From Asterias rubens (taxonomy: Eukaryota; Echinodermata; Asteroidea; Forcipulatida; Asteriidae): a DNA stretch of 64,000 nt. The position numbers were made by a program, and so were the translations under genes. The stretch lies in contig NC_047068.1 of assembly GCF_902459465.1 (NCBI RefSeq), positions 21,041,195 to 21,105,194 of the forward strand. Direction: 5' to 3'. The notes beneath the pieces were generated by a model that had not been told where the DNA came from, ran no database searches, and saw nothing but the letters and a program-made list of their open reading frames with translations. Shown here piece after piece: positions 23,328 to 34,600 of the stretch. Each line of letters begins with the position of its first letter. The first letter of the stretch is position 1.

Positions 23328-23838
23328 ACCGGTCAACTCGGTCCCAAGTCAACTCGATCCCAGTCAACTCGGTCCCAAGTCAACTCGGTCCCAAGTCATC
23401 TCGGTCCCAAGTCATCTCGGTCCCGGATCAACTCGGTCCCAAGTCAACTCGGTCCTTCGACCAAATTTTGTGTTTTGATTTTTATTACGTGTAAGTTAAC
23501 TGGAAAGTTATGTTTATTATTATTATTTTAAACCAAACATCAATTTTCTCGTGTTTTAATTCTCAGAAATCGTACTTTTTTATATTATTTATAAAATTTG
23601 TTGATAAAATAAACATCTCAAAGAGGATTAAATTGTTACTGTTTGTCAATTAATTAATGTTAATTGTTGAGAGCCATACAAAAAAAAATACTCTGGTTGG
23701 AAGCAAAGAAACATTTGAACTAATTGTTTTTCAGTTGAAATTTATTCGCCCAACAAGAACTTCCCGTCAACCATACGGACCGAGTTGACTTGAGACCGAG
23801 TTGACTGGGACCGAGTTGACTTGGGACCGAGTTGACTC
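23328..23838. mobile_element. Foldback element with tandem-array inverted ends, copy 1
   Basis: The left end (23328-23456) is about eight copies of a 16-bp unit GGTCCCAAGTCAACTC. The right end (23766-23838) is about four copies in inverse orientation, GGGACCGAGTTGACTT. Between them is about 310 bp of AT-rich DNA without coding capacity. A six-base AGCAGT lies on both sides (about 23317 and 23846), a possible but weak target duplication. Confidence 0.75.
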
Positions 23839-23880
23839 ATAAGCGAGCAGTAGCTACATGCACACGCGTTTTTATAAAGG

Positions 23881-23945
23881 GCGATAACGTAACCCTCCTG
23901 CCGACCCTCCGGCTACGCCGTCGGGGGGGGGGGTTACGTTATCGC
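23881..23945. repeat. Palindrome with 15-bp perfect arms
   Basis: GCGATAACGTAACCC (23881-23895) and GGGTTACGTTATCGC (23931-23945) are exact inverse complements around a GC-rich loop ending in a G run. A similar short foldback structure in intergenic DNA; function unknown. Confidence 0.8.
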
Positions 23946-25304
23946 AACTAACATGCCCCATGGATTTAATTTGAGTCAGTTAAGAGCTTACCTATTCTAA
24001 AGATGTTCTCTTTGGAGAGCTCACTTCACACGTTTGACATGATTGTTGCTATACAAATATTACAAAACGCTGCGGACGTTGCTAACTTATTAACTAAACA
24101 GTCAGCAGAAATGTCAAAATCCCTATGTGTGAATAGCGCCCCCATTTGACAAGCAGCATGCAGCTAGAGCAACAGGTGGAAGTTGATATCTGAACAAGAA
24201 AATAACATTTCTGCTGAGATATACACGACACTCGTTCTGGCTTCTACACATTTATGGGAATTTATTAGGGAATGAGAAACCAATGTATTCCTACTGTCTT
24301 CCTATCAAGAAACACAAAACAATCATGGAGAAGGACAAGTTACATTATTGGGCGTGTAGTTAGGGGAGCCAACTTCAATATCTAATAACGCTCAATAATG
24401 GCTCCCCCAAAACATGGGGGGGGGGGGGCTGGCATTTGATATTGTGTCCCCCACCCTACAAAAGTTAGGGCGACTTCCTCCGACCTTCCCTTGATTGACG
24501 CCCATACAATACAAATCACTAATTATCACACAGAGTATCCCCATAATACTAACAATTGGTAGATAAGAATTCCAGTTTATGAACAATCAATAACAAGCAT
24601 GAAACATATGAAAGTTTGTTTTTATTGTATTTTATTTGACGATAACTGTTGTTGTTTGGTGTGAGACTTGAATTCCTGTGATTGTTTTAAATCATTAGCT
24701 AACAAAAAACGTTTTATTTCTAATTCTTATATATAGGCAGGCACCAATTGTTGTACATGCACATGTAGCTGTTTTGACACATTTATGAACATGGCTGGAA
24801 AAAAAACACCTCCTAAACTTTAACAGAAAAACCTTTGTATGAAATGCAGAGGCTTGGCTTAAAAATAACTTTATGACCAGTATCAAATTCATCATTATTT
24901 CATATAATCTTCCGGAGAATTTGAAAGCTTTTAAATCAACATGAGAGAAAAGATGGACCATTATAATATATATCGTTATTAATTCTTCCAGATTTGTGTT
25001 CTTTAGTTTGTAGAACTGTTTCTCAACCCCCAAAACAAAATATATATTTCTCAACCCATCTTTATGTTTAGCTTAATGAATGCTCATTTTGTTTTTACAC
25101 CAAAAAGAGGCCAAACTAGTTCACTCCTCAAACCAATGTGCCTTTTCTACACCTTTCCCAAGGCTCTTTGATGGATCGTGTTGCTCATGAAGCACTGCTT
25201 CAAAATTGATAACGAAGCCTCTAGCTTGAGTCAGAGCCTAAGACTAGCTTTGGAAAAGGAACTTGGATGCATTTCATTGCAAAAAAAACCAGCAACACAA
25301 TCAG

Positions 25305-25465
25305 AGGTTGATTTCACAAAGAGTAAGGACTAGTCTTATTTCCAGTTAGGACAAGTCAACTGTTCCTAACTTAGGACTAGCCTTGTACGTTTCATATCCG
25401 CTCATTTGACTAGTCCGTGTCCTAAGTTAGGACTAGTCCTCACTCTTTGTGGAATCAACCCCTGG
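25305..25465. mobile_element. Foldback MITE, GATTTCACAAAGAGT family
   Basis: Left end GGTTGATTTCACAAAGAGT and right end ACTCTTTGTGGAATCAACC are inverted; inner blocks GGACTAGTC and CCTAACTTAGGACTAG are also mirrored. Relatives, whole or partial, occur near 29333, 41880, 47955 and 51033. Confidence 0.85.
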
Positions 25466-25621
25466 TATTAGAGTTTATTGAGACGCCAATTTTATAAATG
25501 TAAGTTCGGTAAGAAGAAAACTGTTGTATTCATGCTCGATGTGCAAAGATAAATGAGAGGGTATGAAGACTTTCAAAACGTTTTTATTTTATGTTGACTT
25601 CTGCAGCTGGTTTGATGGATC

Positions 25622-28600
25622 TCAACGAGGTTGGTGGTCCAAGGAAGATTTCCTCATGGAGCGATTAAACTGGGTTAAAAAACAAAAACAAATGTCATCA
25701 AATAAAATAAAACCTGAAAACAAATATAAATTAAACACAAGAATTCAGGTTCCATATAACCTTTTCAGTCACTTCCTCCCAAATGAGTACTCTCAAACAT
25801 TTCAATAGTATTCTAGAATGTTCTCAATATATATAAATGCTTACATAATTAATTTAGAAAAAAAAAGAGTTTTCATCTGCGTTATACGAACCTCATCAAA
25901 CTTGTGTATCTGACGAATGAAGAAATCTCCATAGCGACGGGCTACCTTAGTGTCCGCTATATGTATCATGTCCTGTAGATAAAACAAAAACATGTTGAGA
26001 CAACTTTTCTAAACTCCAGGCCTGATAGTTCCAAGGGCAACGGATGTAATTGCCTCCATGCTCTGGCCGTCAACTTGGTGCCCTGTGGTCTGTTCCAGTA
26101 CAATTTCTTATTTCCTTCAAAGAGGTGCCCTTTACTGGGGAAAAACTTTCTTGCACACATAAGAACAAAGTATCAGGCCTGATAATATTGTGCTGAAAAA
26201 TTGTTACTGCTGTAAAGAGTACAATTTAAGGCAGTCAGGTCACTGTAGAAGAAAATTTGTCCTGCCTTCACAGGACTGGGGATGAATCAAGGCACCGAAG
26301 AGATAGTAGACAAAAAAATACCATCAGTTCCGAAGGCAAGATGCTTCGTTTTTGAAAAGACAAGAAAAAAAAAGGGCAACTCTGTGAGAAACTGTAAAAC
26401 CCAGGCCTGGTGCAAATAAAAGTACAAAACTACAGATGCTTTTAAGTGCCAGTGAAAATGCAAAACTAACATTCGATTACATTAGCACTAGGACAAGTAC
26501 AAAATGTTATTTTTGTTCGATTAAATTAGCACTAAGAAAAATACAAAACGTTCTGGTGGTATTTATTTTCAAGTGTTTGATAGCACCATACCTGATCAAT
26601 GTAGAAGTCAACCTCAGATGCCGATTGGAACTCTCCTTCTAAACCACTAGTACCTTTAGTCCAGACTAGGTTCTTCATTTTATGCTGTGAGACAATCAAA
26701 ATTTAGGAATCAACAATTAGTAATAAGCAATAGATACCGTATAAGGTTATTTTGTAAGAAATACCAGAAGCGCCTTCACCATCGTACTACCATTGTTTGC
26801 AGTATGCAGCCCGAGAGTAAATGGACTTGAAATTATGGAAGGTTGTTTTACTGTGATGGTTTAATTGTGGCAGAACTGAATAAACTTACCTTAAAGCATA
26901 ACAGATGAGTCCGGAAATCGTCTTCAGTCTATAGAGGAAATGGAACGAAAATAAATGTCAAGAACTGGACAAGAAGTATCTTTAAAAAGCAAATAATCGA
27001 GTACACAACAAAAAAACCTTCAAAGACCAACTTCATTGATAGGACTAGCCAAGACACTGAACTGGGTGATTCTCAGAAAATAATAACAGTTTCTTATTTA
27101 GGGACCATGGATAAACTATGTCACGGGAACGACCGGTCGCGACGCGTTCCTTCGCGTGACAAATTGAACAAAAGAAAATCTACGGAGTGGAACGCGTTCT
27201 TCTCAACCACCGGGTCTTGAGGAAGACCCACTGTATAACAAAGGAACAATGGTGAGGCCGAAAACCACTGTGTAGTTATAATCGGCTTATCTGGGTAGAT
27301 ATAAACCCAAGTTGTTTCCACTGCAATTTACGTAAACTGTCGTTTCAATAAATAAACAACAACCAAAGATCCATGTAAATTATAATAACTGTGTCTCCGG
27401 TCTAGTTTATATTTTGACTAGTTTTTTTTTAAGTTACAAAAAGATTAATCCTAGCCCTTTTCACGCAATAAGTCAAAACACAACCGCATATTAAAAAATA
27501 AAAAATAGTGCGTTTTTGCACGACCGCCATGCAAAATAGTCCCCCAAAATACAACAGAATAAAACAAAATCACTAGGAAAAACATCTTACATTAAACGGT
27601 AAAACTATACCTTTTTTGTACGTTATGTAGTTTTTCTTAAACATGCTAAATATTCCCAAGGAACTGCTGAAAATTCACCACCTTGTTGACATGCCCAAGG
27701 TACCAGCAACGGCGTCAATATTGTACGCTGGTTAGTATTGCAATTTTCGGACACCAGATTCTCCCGAAAGTCTTAATCTCAAGGCGGTTGTAACTAATTT
27801 CGTAAACTGTTGCGCAAATTTTCCAACGGAGGGCGGCTCTCCCGCTATATCACATTGTTTAGGAAAGCCCTCTAGCGTTCAATGTTTCTTGCATTATAGT
27901 TCGTTGCACGCAAAGTAACAAGACTACTAGGCCTGAATATTGAAAACACTGTGTGTGAGTTTGTCGCTGGATATAGTGTGTTTGTGTACTACGATGTAAT
28001 TTTGCGTTGTGTTTTGTGTGATTGCGAGCCGGTCAGCATGATTGCGCGGTACCTTTAGGAACAAATCGTGTAAGTGTAAGCATCTCTGTAAACACAGGTC
28101 CTAATGTAATAATTAGATGTAGATACAAAATAAGTTGGCGATGATTTCAAATTTAAGAATAATAAGTCACCACTTCAACTTGTTATGGCAGTACCATATT
28201 ATTGTATTGGCTTTGGCAAACTCGAGGGTTGGCTGTACATGGACATCTCCAACCCATTGTCTGGTGTATACCTGAGCTAGACCGCAAACACTAATCCTTC
28301 ACCCCTTCGTGGCTTACTTGCGAGCTGCCTTGTCCATGTAATCTGAACACTAAAAGGCACCAACAATAGAGTTCGATAATGAGAGACCTTAAAAATCAGT
28401 GAAGCGCTTAATCCATCTTGGGACGGGCGCGTGACAATTTTGGGACGGACTCGTTCTAGAACGAGTCTGACCGCGGGCGGCCGCGTTCTTAGTTTATCCA
28501 TGATCCCTAAGTGCACATATCCTCATAGCCTGAAAATCTGACGTCACACTTCGAAGCTTGTGATTTACGCCAGATACCTGCATTGAGCCTATGCAGTGTG

Positions 28601-31600
28601 GTATGTTTTGATGCATTGTGAAAAAATTGTGCGAAATGTGACTGTCTTTGATGAAAGTTGTGTTTCTTACCATGTCAAGGAACACAGCGAGCTTAGAAAT
28701 CGGCATGGTGGTGTACAGCTTCAAGAAACTAAAAAGAATCCAAATAATATCAGATTCAGTTAAATGTCAAGGATGAAAAACAATGTGTAAACACTTTTAG
28801 TTCAAATGTATATTTTTTTCCTAGTCGAGTCTAGCTGGTTGGCATGGATGGCCAGAATGAGAGCAAGACATTTTTTTGCGAGCTGTCAATTAAATAAAAT
28901 ATGTCATATGATTGTTTGCTTTATTTCCATCAAACTCAACACAATTTTTGAATAGATGTGTGACATTCACACCAAATGTGACCATTTGTTATTGCTTTGC
29001 ATTGATGACTTTCCTTAGTTTTTCAACCTCGGTTGGCAAAAACTCGGGCTGTGAGTGACGTTGCAATAGAAAGGTCTTTAGATGGAAGAAACACTAACCT
29101 TCTAATAGTAGGTATTGCCAGCTGCTGTTGAATCTCTTCCCTGAACACCTTCATCTGCAGCTTGAGCGGCTCATTGTGGAAGCTCCCCTGCTGGGCCTCG
29201 TAGTTTGGTGGCACAGGAGACAAGAAGCGAGGACAGGAGAAGGTGAACAGATCTTCAAATGCTTGCATCTCTCTAGAAACAAGATCAATATCAAGGACTC
29301 CGTCAATTGGTCTGCAATTTTTAAAGGCACTGGGGTGGATTTCACAAAGAGCTAAGACTAGTCTTTTCTAGAGAAAGGACAAGTTACTCGGCTAAGGAAT
29401 TTTCTGAAATTGACCCCAGGACATCTTTTGTAATTGTTGAAGACTAGTATTATCACTTGGTGTATCCCAACATTTGATTGAAACTGTATAAATTTTGACT
29501 CAATTGGTCATTGAAGTCAATGAAGAGATAATGAAAGAAAAACACCCTTTGTAGCACAAATATGTGTGCTTTCAAATGCCTAAACAAAGGCTTTTAAAAT
29601 TTATTTAAGTGAGAAATTTCTGGGGCAGTTCTATCAGACTTACCCCCTCTGCATTTTGGTCAGCTTTTCTCCCATCTTATCTCTAAGCTGCATGTGGACA
29701 CTCTCGTCAATGCGCATCGGGTGAAGGGTCAGGGCAATGCCAAGCAATGTGTAGATCTGATCATTGATCTTCTTGATCTGTGAGTTTGGAAAAAAAATCA
29801 AAACATTCATCAACTCTAAAGATTCTATTTGTTGTTGTTTTCCAAAGTCACATAAAACTTACATAGAAAAATAGAAAAAGACAGTGGAGTTCATATCATC
29901 AAACTCACTCAGACTTTCTGAAAAACTGGCTTTGCTTAAAGCAAGATATTAGCACCAATCTAGGGGCAGTCGGAAAACAAGCCTGACAAAAGTCGACAAA
30001 TAAAATAAGCCAGCCAATTGGAAAACAGCAACCCTGCTGCCTGTAAGAGACACCTAGTGTCCTCACTTACCTGTACATGATATATGATTCATGGACAAAA
30101 GTGGGAACATTTTATTGAGTACAAGGCATGACCCACATGTTTAAAAAATAGTGTGGGCCCTATGAGACTTTTCTGGCTATTTAATCATAATTTTTCAAAA
30201 GGCAAAACAAAATCGGAAATCAGACTAAAGTAGCAGGAATATCTTACCAGATCCACTTGGTATGAGCCTGGTGGCATCATACGGTTAGTGCGTTGGATGT
30301 ACAGCAGGATGTTTGTGAAGCTACGTATGGCATCCTGATACCTCCTCATCATCAGGTAGGCAAAACCCACATAATAGTAGGTGGACACCTGACAGGCTGG
30401 TACCCGGGAGTACAGGGTCTGTAAGGGAGACACAAACATACAGACAAACCAGTGAGATTGAAGTTGAAGTTATGCGACATTTAACTCATCTCAGTATTTT
30501 ATCCTAACACTATAATTTGATGCCATAAACAAACCCAGTTACACATTTATTGACGAGATGGTTCAAGGAATGAATAAAATGGCCCCGTGAACAGGGATAA
30601 TGATAAGGGATAAAGATGTTGGAGCGCTTTGAAAAGCCTTTCGGGTGTTAAAAAGCGCGATATAAAAACTGACTATTATTATTATTACTTGTTTGTTAAG
30701 CTCGATATTTTCCAGCACTTTGATGGCCTGGTAGTAATCCCCAAGGAGTGAATGCAGACGGAGGAGTCCGATAAGGCTGAAGTAGCCCAACATCTTGTAG
30801 AGTGGGTGTCGGCCAAACTCCCCAGCCACACTGTCTGGATCTCCTGTAGGGAGAATAAAAATAATTGATTTGAACCTGCTACCTCATGATTATGATGCTG
30901 GTGCTATAACACCTGAGCTAGCTTTGCAACTTATGTACTTAACCTGCTTACATGTTATAGAGCAATGGAAACAAGCACAAAAAACAGGCATGCTTTTTGA
31001 TGCTTGGGAAAAAAGTAGGAATATTTATTAAGTTTTAGGACTGAAGTACATGTACCTAAACAGGCTATTTAATCACAATTCTTCAGATTTTCCCAAGGAT
31101 GAACAAATCAGAAATCAGACGAAAGTAGGAATAATATCATGCCTAATATGGATCATTTTTATTTAAAATATGAATACCCATAAATTGTTTTGAAAGGGTA
31201 GTTGTATCATATGGTCTGATTGCTGATAAAGCAATAGAGAATGAATGACCGAACTCTTCTCTAATCCAATGAAATGTCACTTCTTTTAACCCAAAGTTTG
31301 CTCTAACTACCAGCTGTGTTATGTGAATGTTGATAAAAATAACACTAGGTCACCAATGCTAAAAACCATGTCCCAGGTAATATGAACACTTCACATACCA
31401 GCACTGGCGTACACTTCCAACTGCTTGTTGATGTTAGATTTATCCACAAGAGAGTGTAGCACATTCAGTACGCTGTGAACATTCCAGATCTATAAGTTAA
31501 AAAAACAGACAAGTCATAAAAAGAACAGGCTTTCTAATTTGTTCTTGTACGAAAGACTAAGCCTGGTTCATTCTTCATGTGAATGCGATACAAATTCACA

Positions 31601-34600
31601 AAGACTAATTGGCATCAGTTGACTTGTTGGAAACATTTGATAATAAAAAAACAAAAACCGAAGGAATTATTAAAAGCAACTCCCATCAGATGAGTTTTTA
31701 GCCATTCCTTAAATGTTGATATACTGGTGCACGACCTAATGAATGGTGGTGAAGAGTTCCAGAGACGAGGGGCTGCTGCAGGATCTATCCCCCCCCCATG
31801 ATGCAGCAGATTCAACTATTGTTAAAATTACAGACAAGGTAAGGCAACAAAATGTTTGTATTCCTTCAGTTTCACAATAAAAGTATTCTCACCTTTGGGT
31901 TTTTACTAAGGATAGCGATTTCTTCTTCAGTCTTTCCTTGAAGCTTGCTGCGATACTTGCTGAATTCTTGAAACTGAACAAAAACATAAACAAGTACAAC
32001 TAATAAATAAAACCGTTTATAATTAAAGTAAAAAATTACCCTTTTGACCGGGTCACTTTCAAATTGACCTGGACATTGTAAAGACTTATAAAGCAACTGT
32101 TTCAGCTAGTCAGAATGTGGAGAACAATTAAGAACTCACTCAAGAGTAGTGAAACAAGAAGTCCCCTCATTTCACTAAGCTAAAGTAGTAGTCCCGGTCG
32201 ATTTCCTACCTTCCTCCAAGGTAGTACTTAACAAGCAGGACAGTTCTTACAGTTTTCAGAACTGAGAAGTCTCCTGGGTTCCGAAAAATCTACTGTGCGG
32301 TAGTAGAGAAGTCTCCTGGGTTCCAAAAAATCTACTTCGCGATAGTAGAATATTTAGCAAGACAAGTTCTTAAAAGAACATAATCTACTCAGGAAGTAGC
32401 TAACACATAGACCTTTTCGCAAATACCCATTGCAAATGCTAACTGTTGAATGAGCTGCATGCTGGTCTTGCTAGCGATCAAACTTGATTGGCGAGCATAC
32501 AAAATATTTGCGATAAGGTCGATGGTGTACCCACAACGCTAAATAAACAAGACATAAAGTTACCTGATAGATGAACTCATCAATAATATCCCACAGCCAT
32601 TGATCAGGCAACTCCAGATGCACAGGGCCATCAGCATCTAGGATAAAGTGAGAAAAAAAGTGTAAGGTTTTGTATCCCTGCACATTCTGGGTCCAAAATG
32701 CATCTACAATGAAAACTAACTTTCTCTCGTTTTCCCCTTGGAACTAGTTTGTCAATAATGTCCCACAGCCTTTGATCAGGATATTTTTTCCAAATGCACA
32801 GCGCTATCCGCATCTGTTCTGTGTCCTCTGTATGCATCTACGTGCAAGGTTTTGTGTAATGTTTTATAAGATACAAACACTATTCCCCTGCACATTCTGC
32901 ATCCTACATGCATTTAAAATGAAAAAAAAAAAATTCCCTCGTCTTCTCGCCAGGGACTAGTTTGTCAACTTTCAATAAATCTCAGTGGCGGCTATACCTG
33001 CCTTGCACCTCTTTGGACCGCGGTTCGAATCCTACCTCAGACCGGAGCCTTGCATGTAGATCAGGTTTTCAGTCCCTACCTTGGTCCCGACTTCATGACT
33101 TACCAGAGAAATATGCTTGACAAAGGCGCAGGATTCCATGCTTCTGTAAGTGCTGTTCTCTGCTTGAGGTAAGCAGAGCCATGACATTTGGCACTGATTG
33201 TGTGGGTTTTCCTTCCACATCTAAATGTGTTTATGTGTCAATAAATCCTACTTACTCAGGATGAAGTTGAACAAGTTACAGTAGTTGTAGTACGACTCAA
33301 AACGCTGCTCTTGCGATGGTCCGTTCTACAAAGGAGAGCAGAAAAAACAGCTGGTCAAATCAGGAAAAAACCTCAGTCCTTAGCTGTCTGTTGTCAAGCA
33401 AGTTCATCTTCTTTCATTACCAGAAATTAATAATACCAAGAGGAGACATATGAGGAGTTGAGTGCTTAAATAACATGACATCAATTACAATGTATTTCAT
33501 AATAAACACAATGTGTAGGGTTAGATAACTGACAAAAACCACATTACTGTTTGAAACCACTTACCTGGACTCTAGCATAGATATGCCTGTAGTACAACTC
33601 CTTGTACAATATGTTGAACACCGGATCTGGAAATAGATCAGAAACAATTTATTGAATCAATCCCACCCTGCATGCTTTTTTTTCTGCAGGACATGGAAAA
33701 GCTTCACTGTACAGTTTGTTTTGTTTTAAATGATTCACGAATTCAATTATGTTGTAAAAGCTGGAAACTGGTGAAAGAATGCTAAGTAACGTTACGTCTG
33801 CATAAGCACAACCACAAGTTTTTATTTTTAACCTGTGACGTACATGTAGCTTGTGCTAAGCATGAATTGTCTACTATACCAGGAGCTAGATTTTTGGTCC
33901 TTAGTGTGGTTCCCTTTCTTATCCCATGGGGATTTAATGATTATATAGGAAAGTTTGTGTATTAGACTCACCATTTCCTACCACTGCTTGGATACTCTCT
34001 GCATCGGGCCACGGTGCATTCTTGAAAAATCGCTCGGTCAGCTTGTTGAATCTGTGTACCAGAGGGAAGAATAATTAGCAGTGAATATCCTACTATAAAC
34101 CAAGCAAAAGGGTTGTTTTTCAACTGTCTGGCCTTGAACTTCTCTCTTGAAGGGACACAGCAGTTTCCTTCTGGTAAGGGGGAACCTCTATGAGGAAAAT
34201 GCCAATTTGTACAGGAACCTTGCACATGGCACCACAATAATAGTACAGGGCATCCACAATAATAGCACATGGCACCACAATAATAGCACAGGGCATCCAC
34301 AATAATAGAACATGGCACCACAATAATAGCACAGGGCATCCACAATAATAGCACATGGCACCACAATAATAGCACAGGGCATCCACAATAATAGCACATG
34401 GCACCACAATAATAGCACAGGGCATCCACAATAATAGCACATGGCACCACAATAATAGCACAGGGCACCACAATAATAGCACAGGGCATCCACAATAATA
34501 GCACATGGCACCACAATAATAGCACATGGCACCACAATAATAGTACAGGGCATCCACAATAATAGCACATGGCACCACAATAATAGCACAGGGCATCCAC

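Larger units (their letters stand above)
22483..25621. other. Intergenic region between TIR gene start and EIF3L end
   Basis: No coding exon recognised. The region should contain the TIR gene promoter and any 5' untranslated exon. It also holds the foldback element 23328-23838, the palindrome 23881-23945, homopolymer T/G runs near 22990 and 24418, a foldback MITE at 25305-25465 and, close to EIF3L, an AATAAA on minus near 25587 that fits as its poly(A) signal. Confidence 0.5.

Noticed and set aside
23260-23494. Plus-strand frames with repeated SQLGPKSTRSQ-like peptides
   Set aside because: Translation of the 16-bp tandem array at the left end of the foldback element; not a protein-coding exon.
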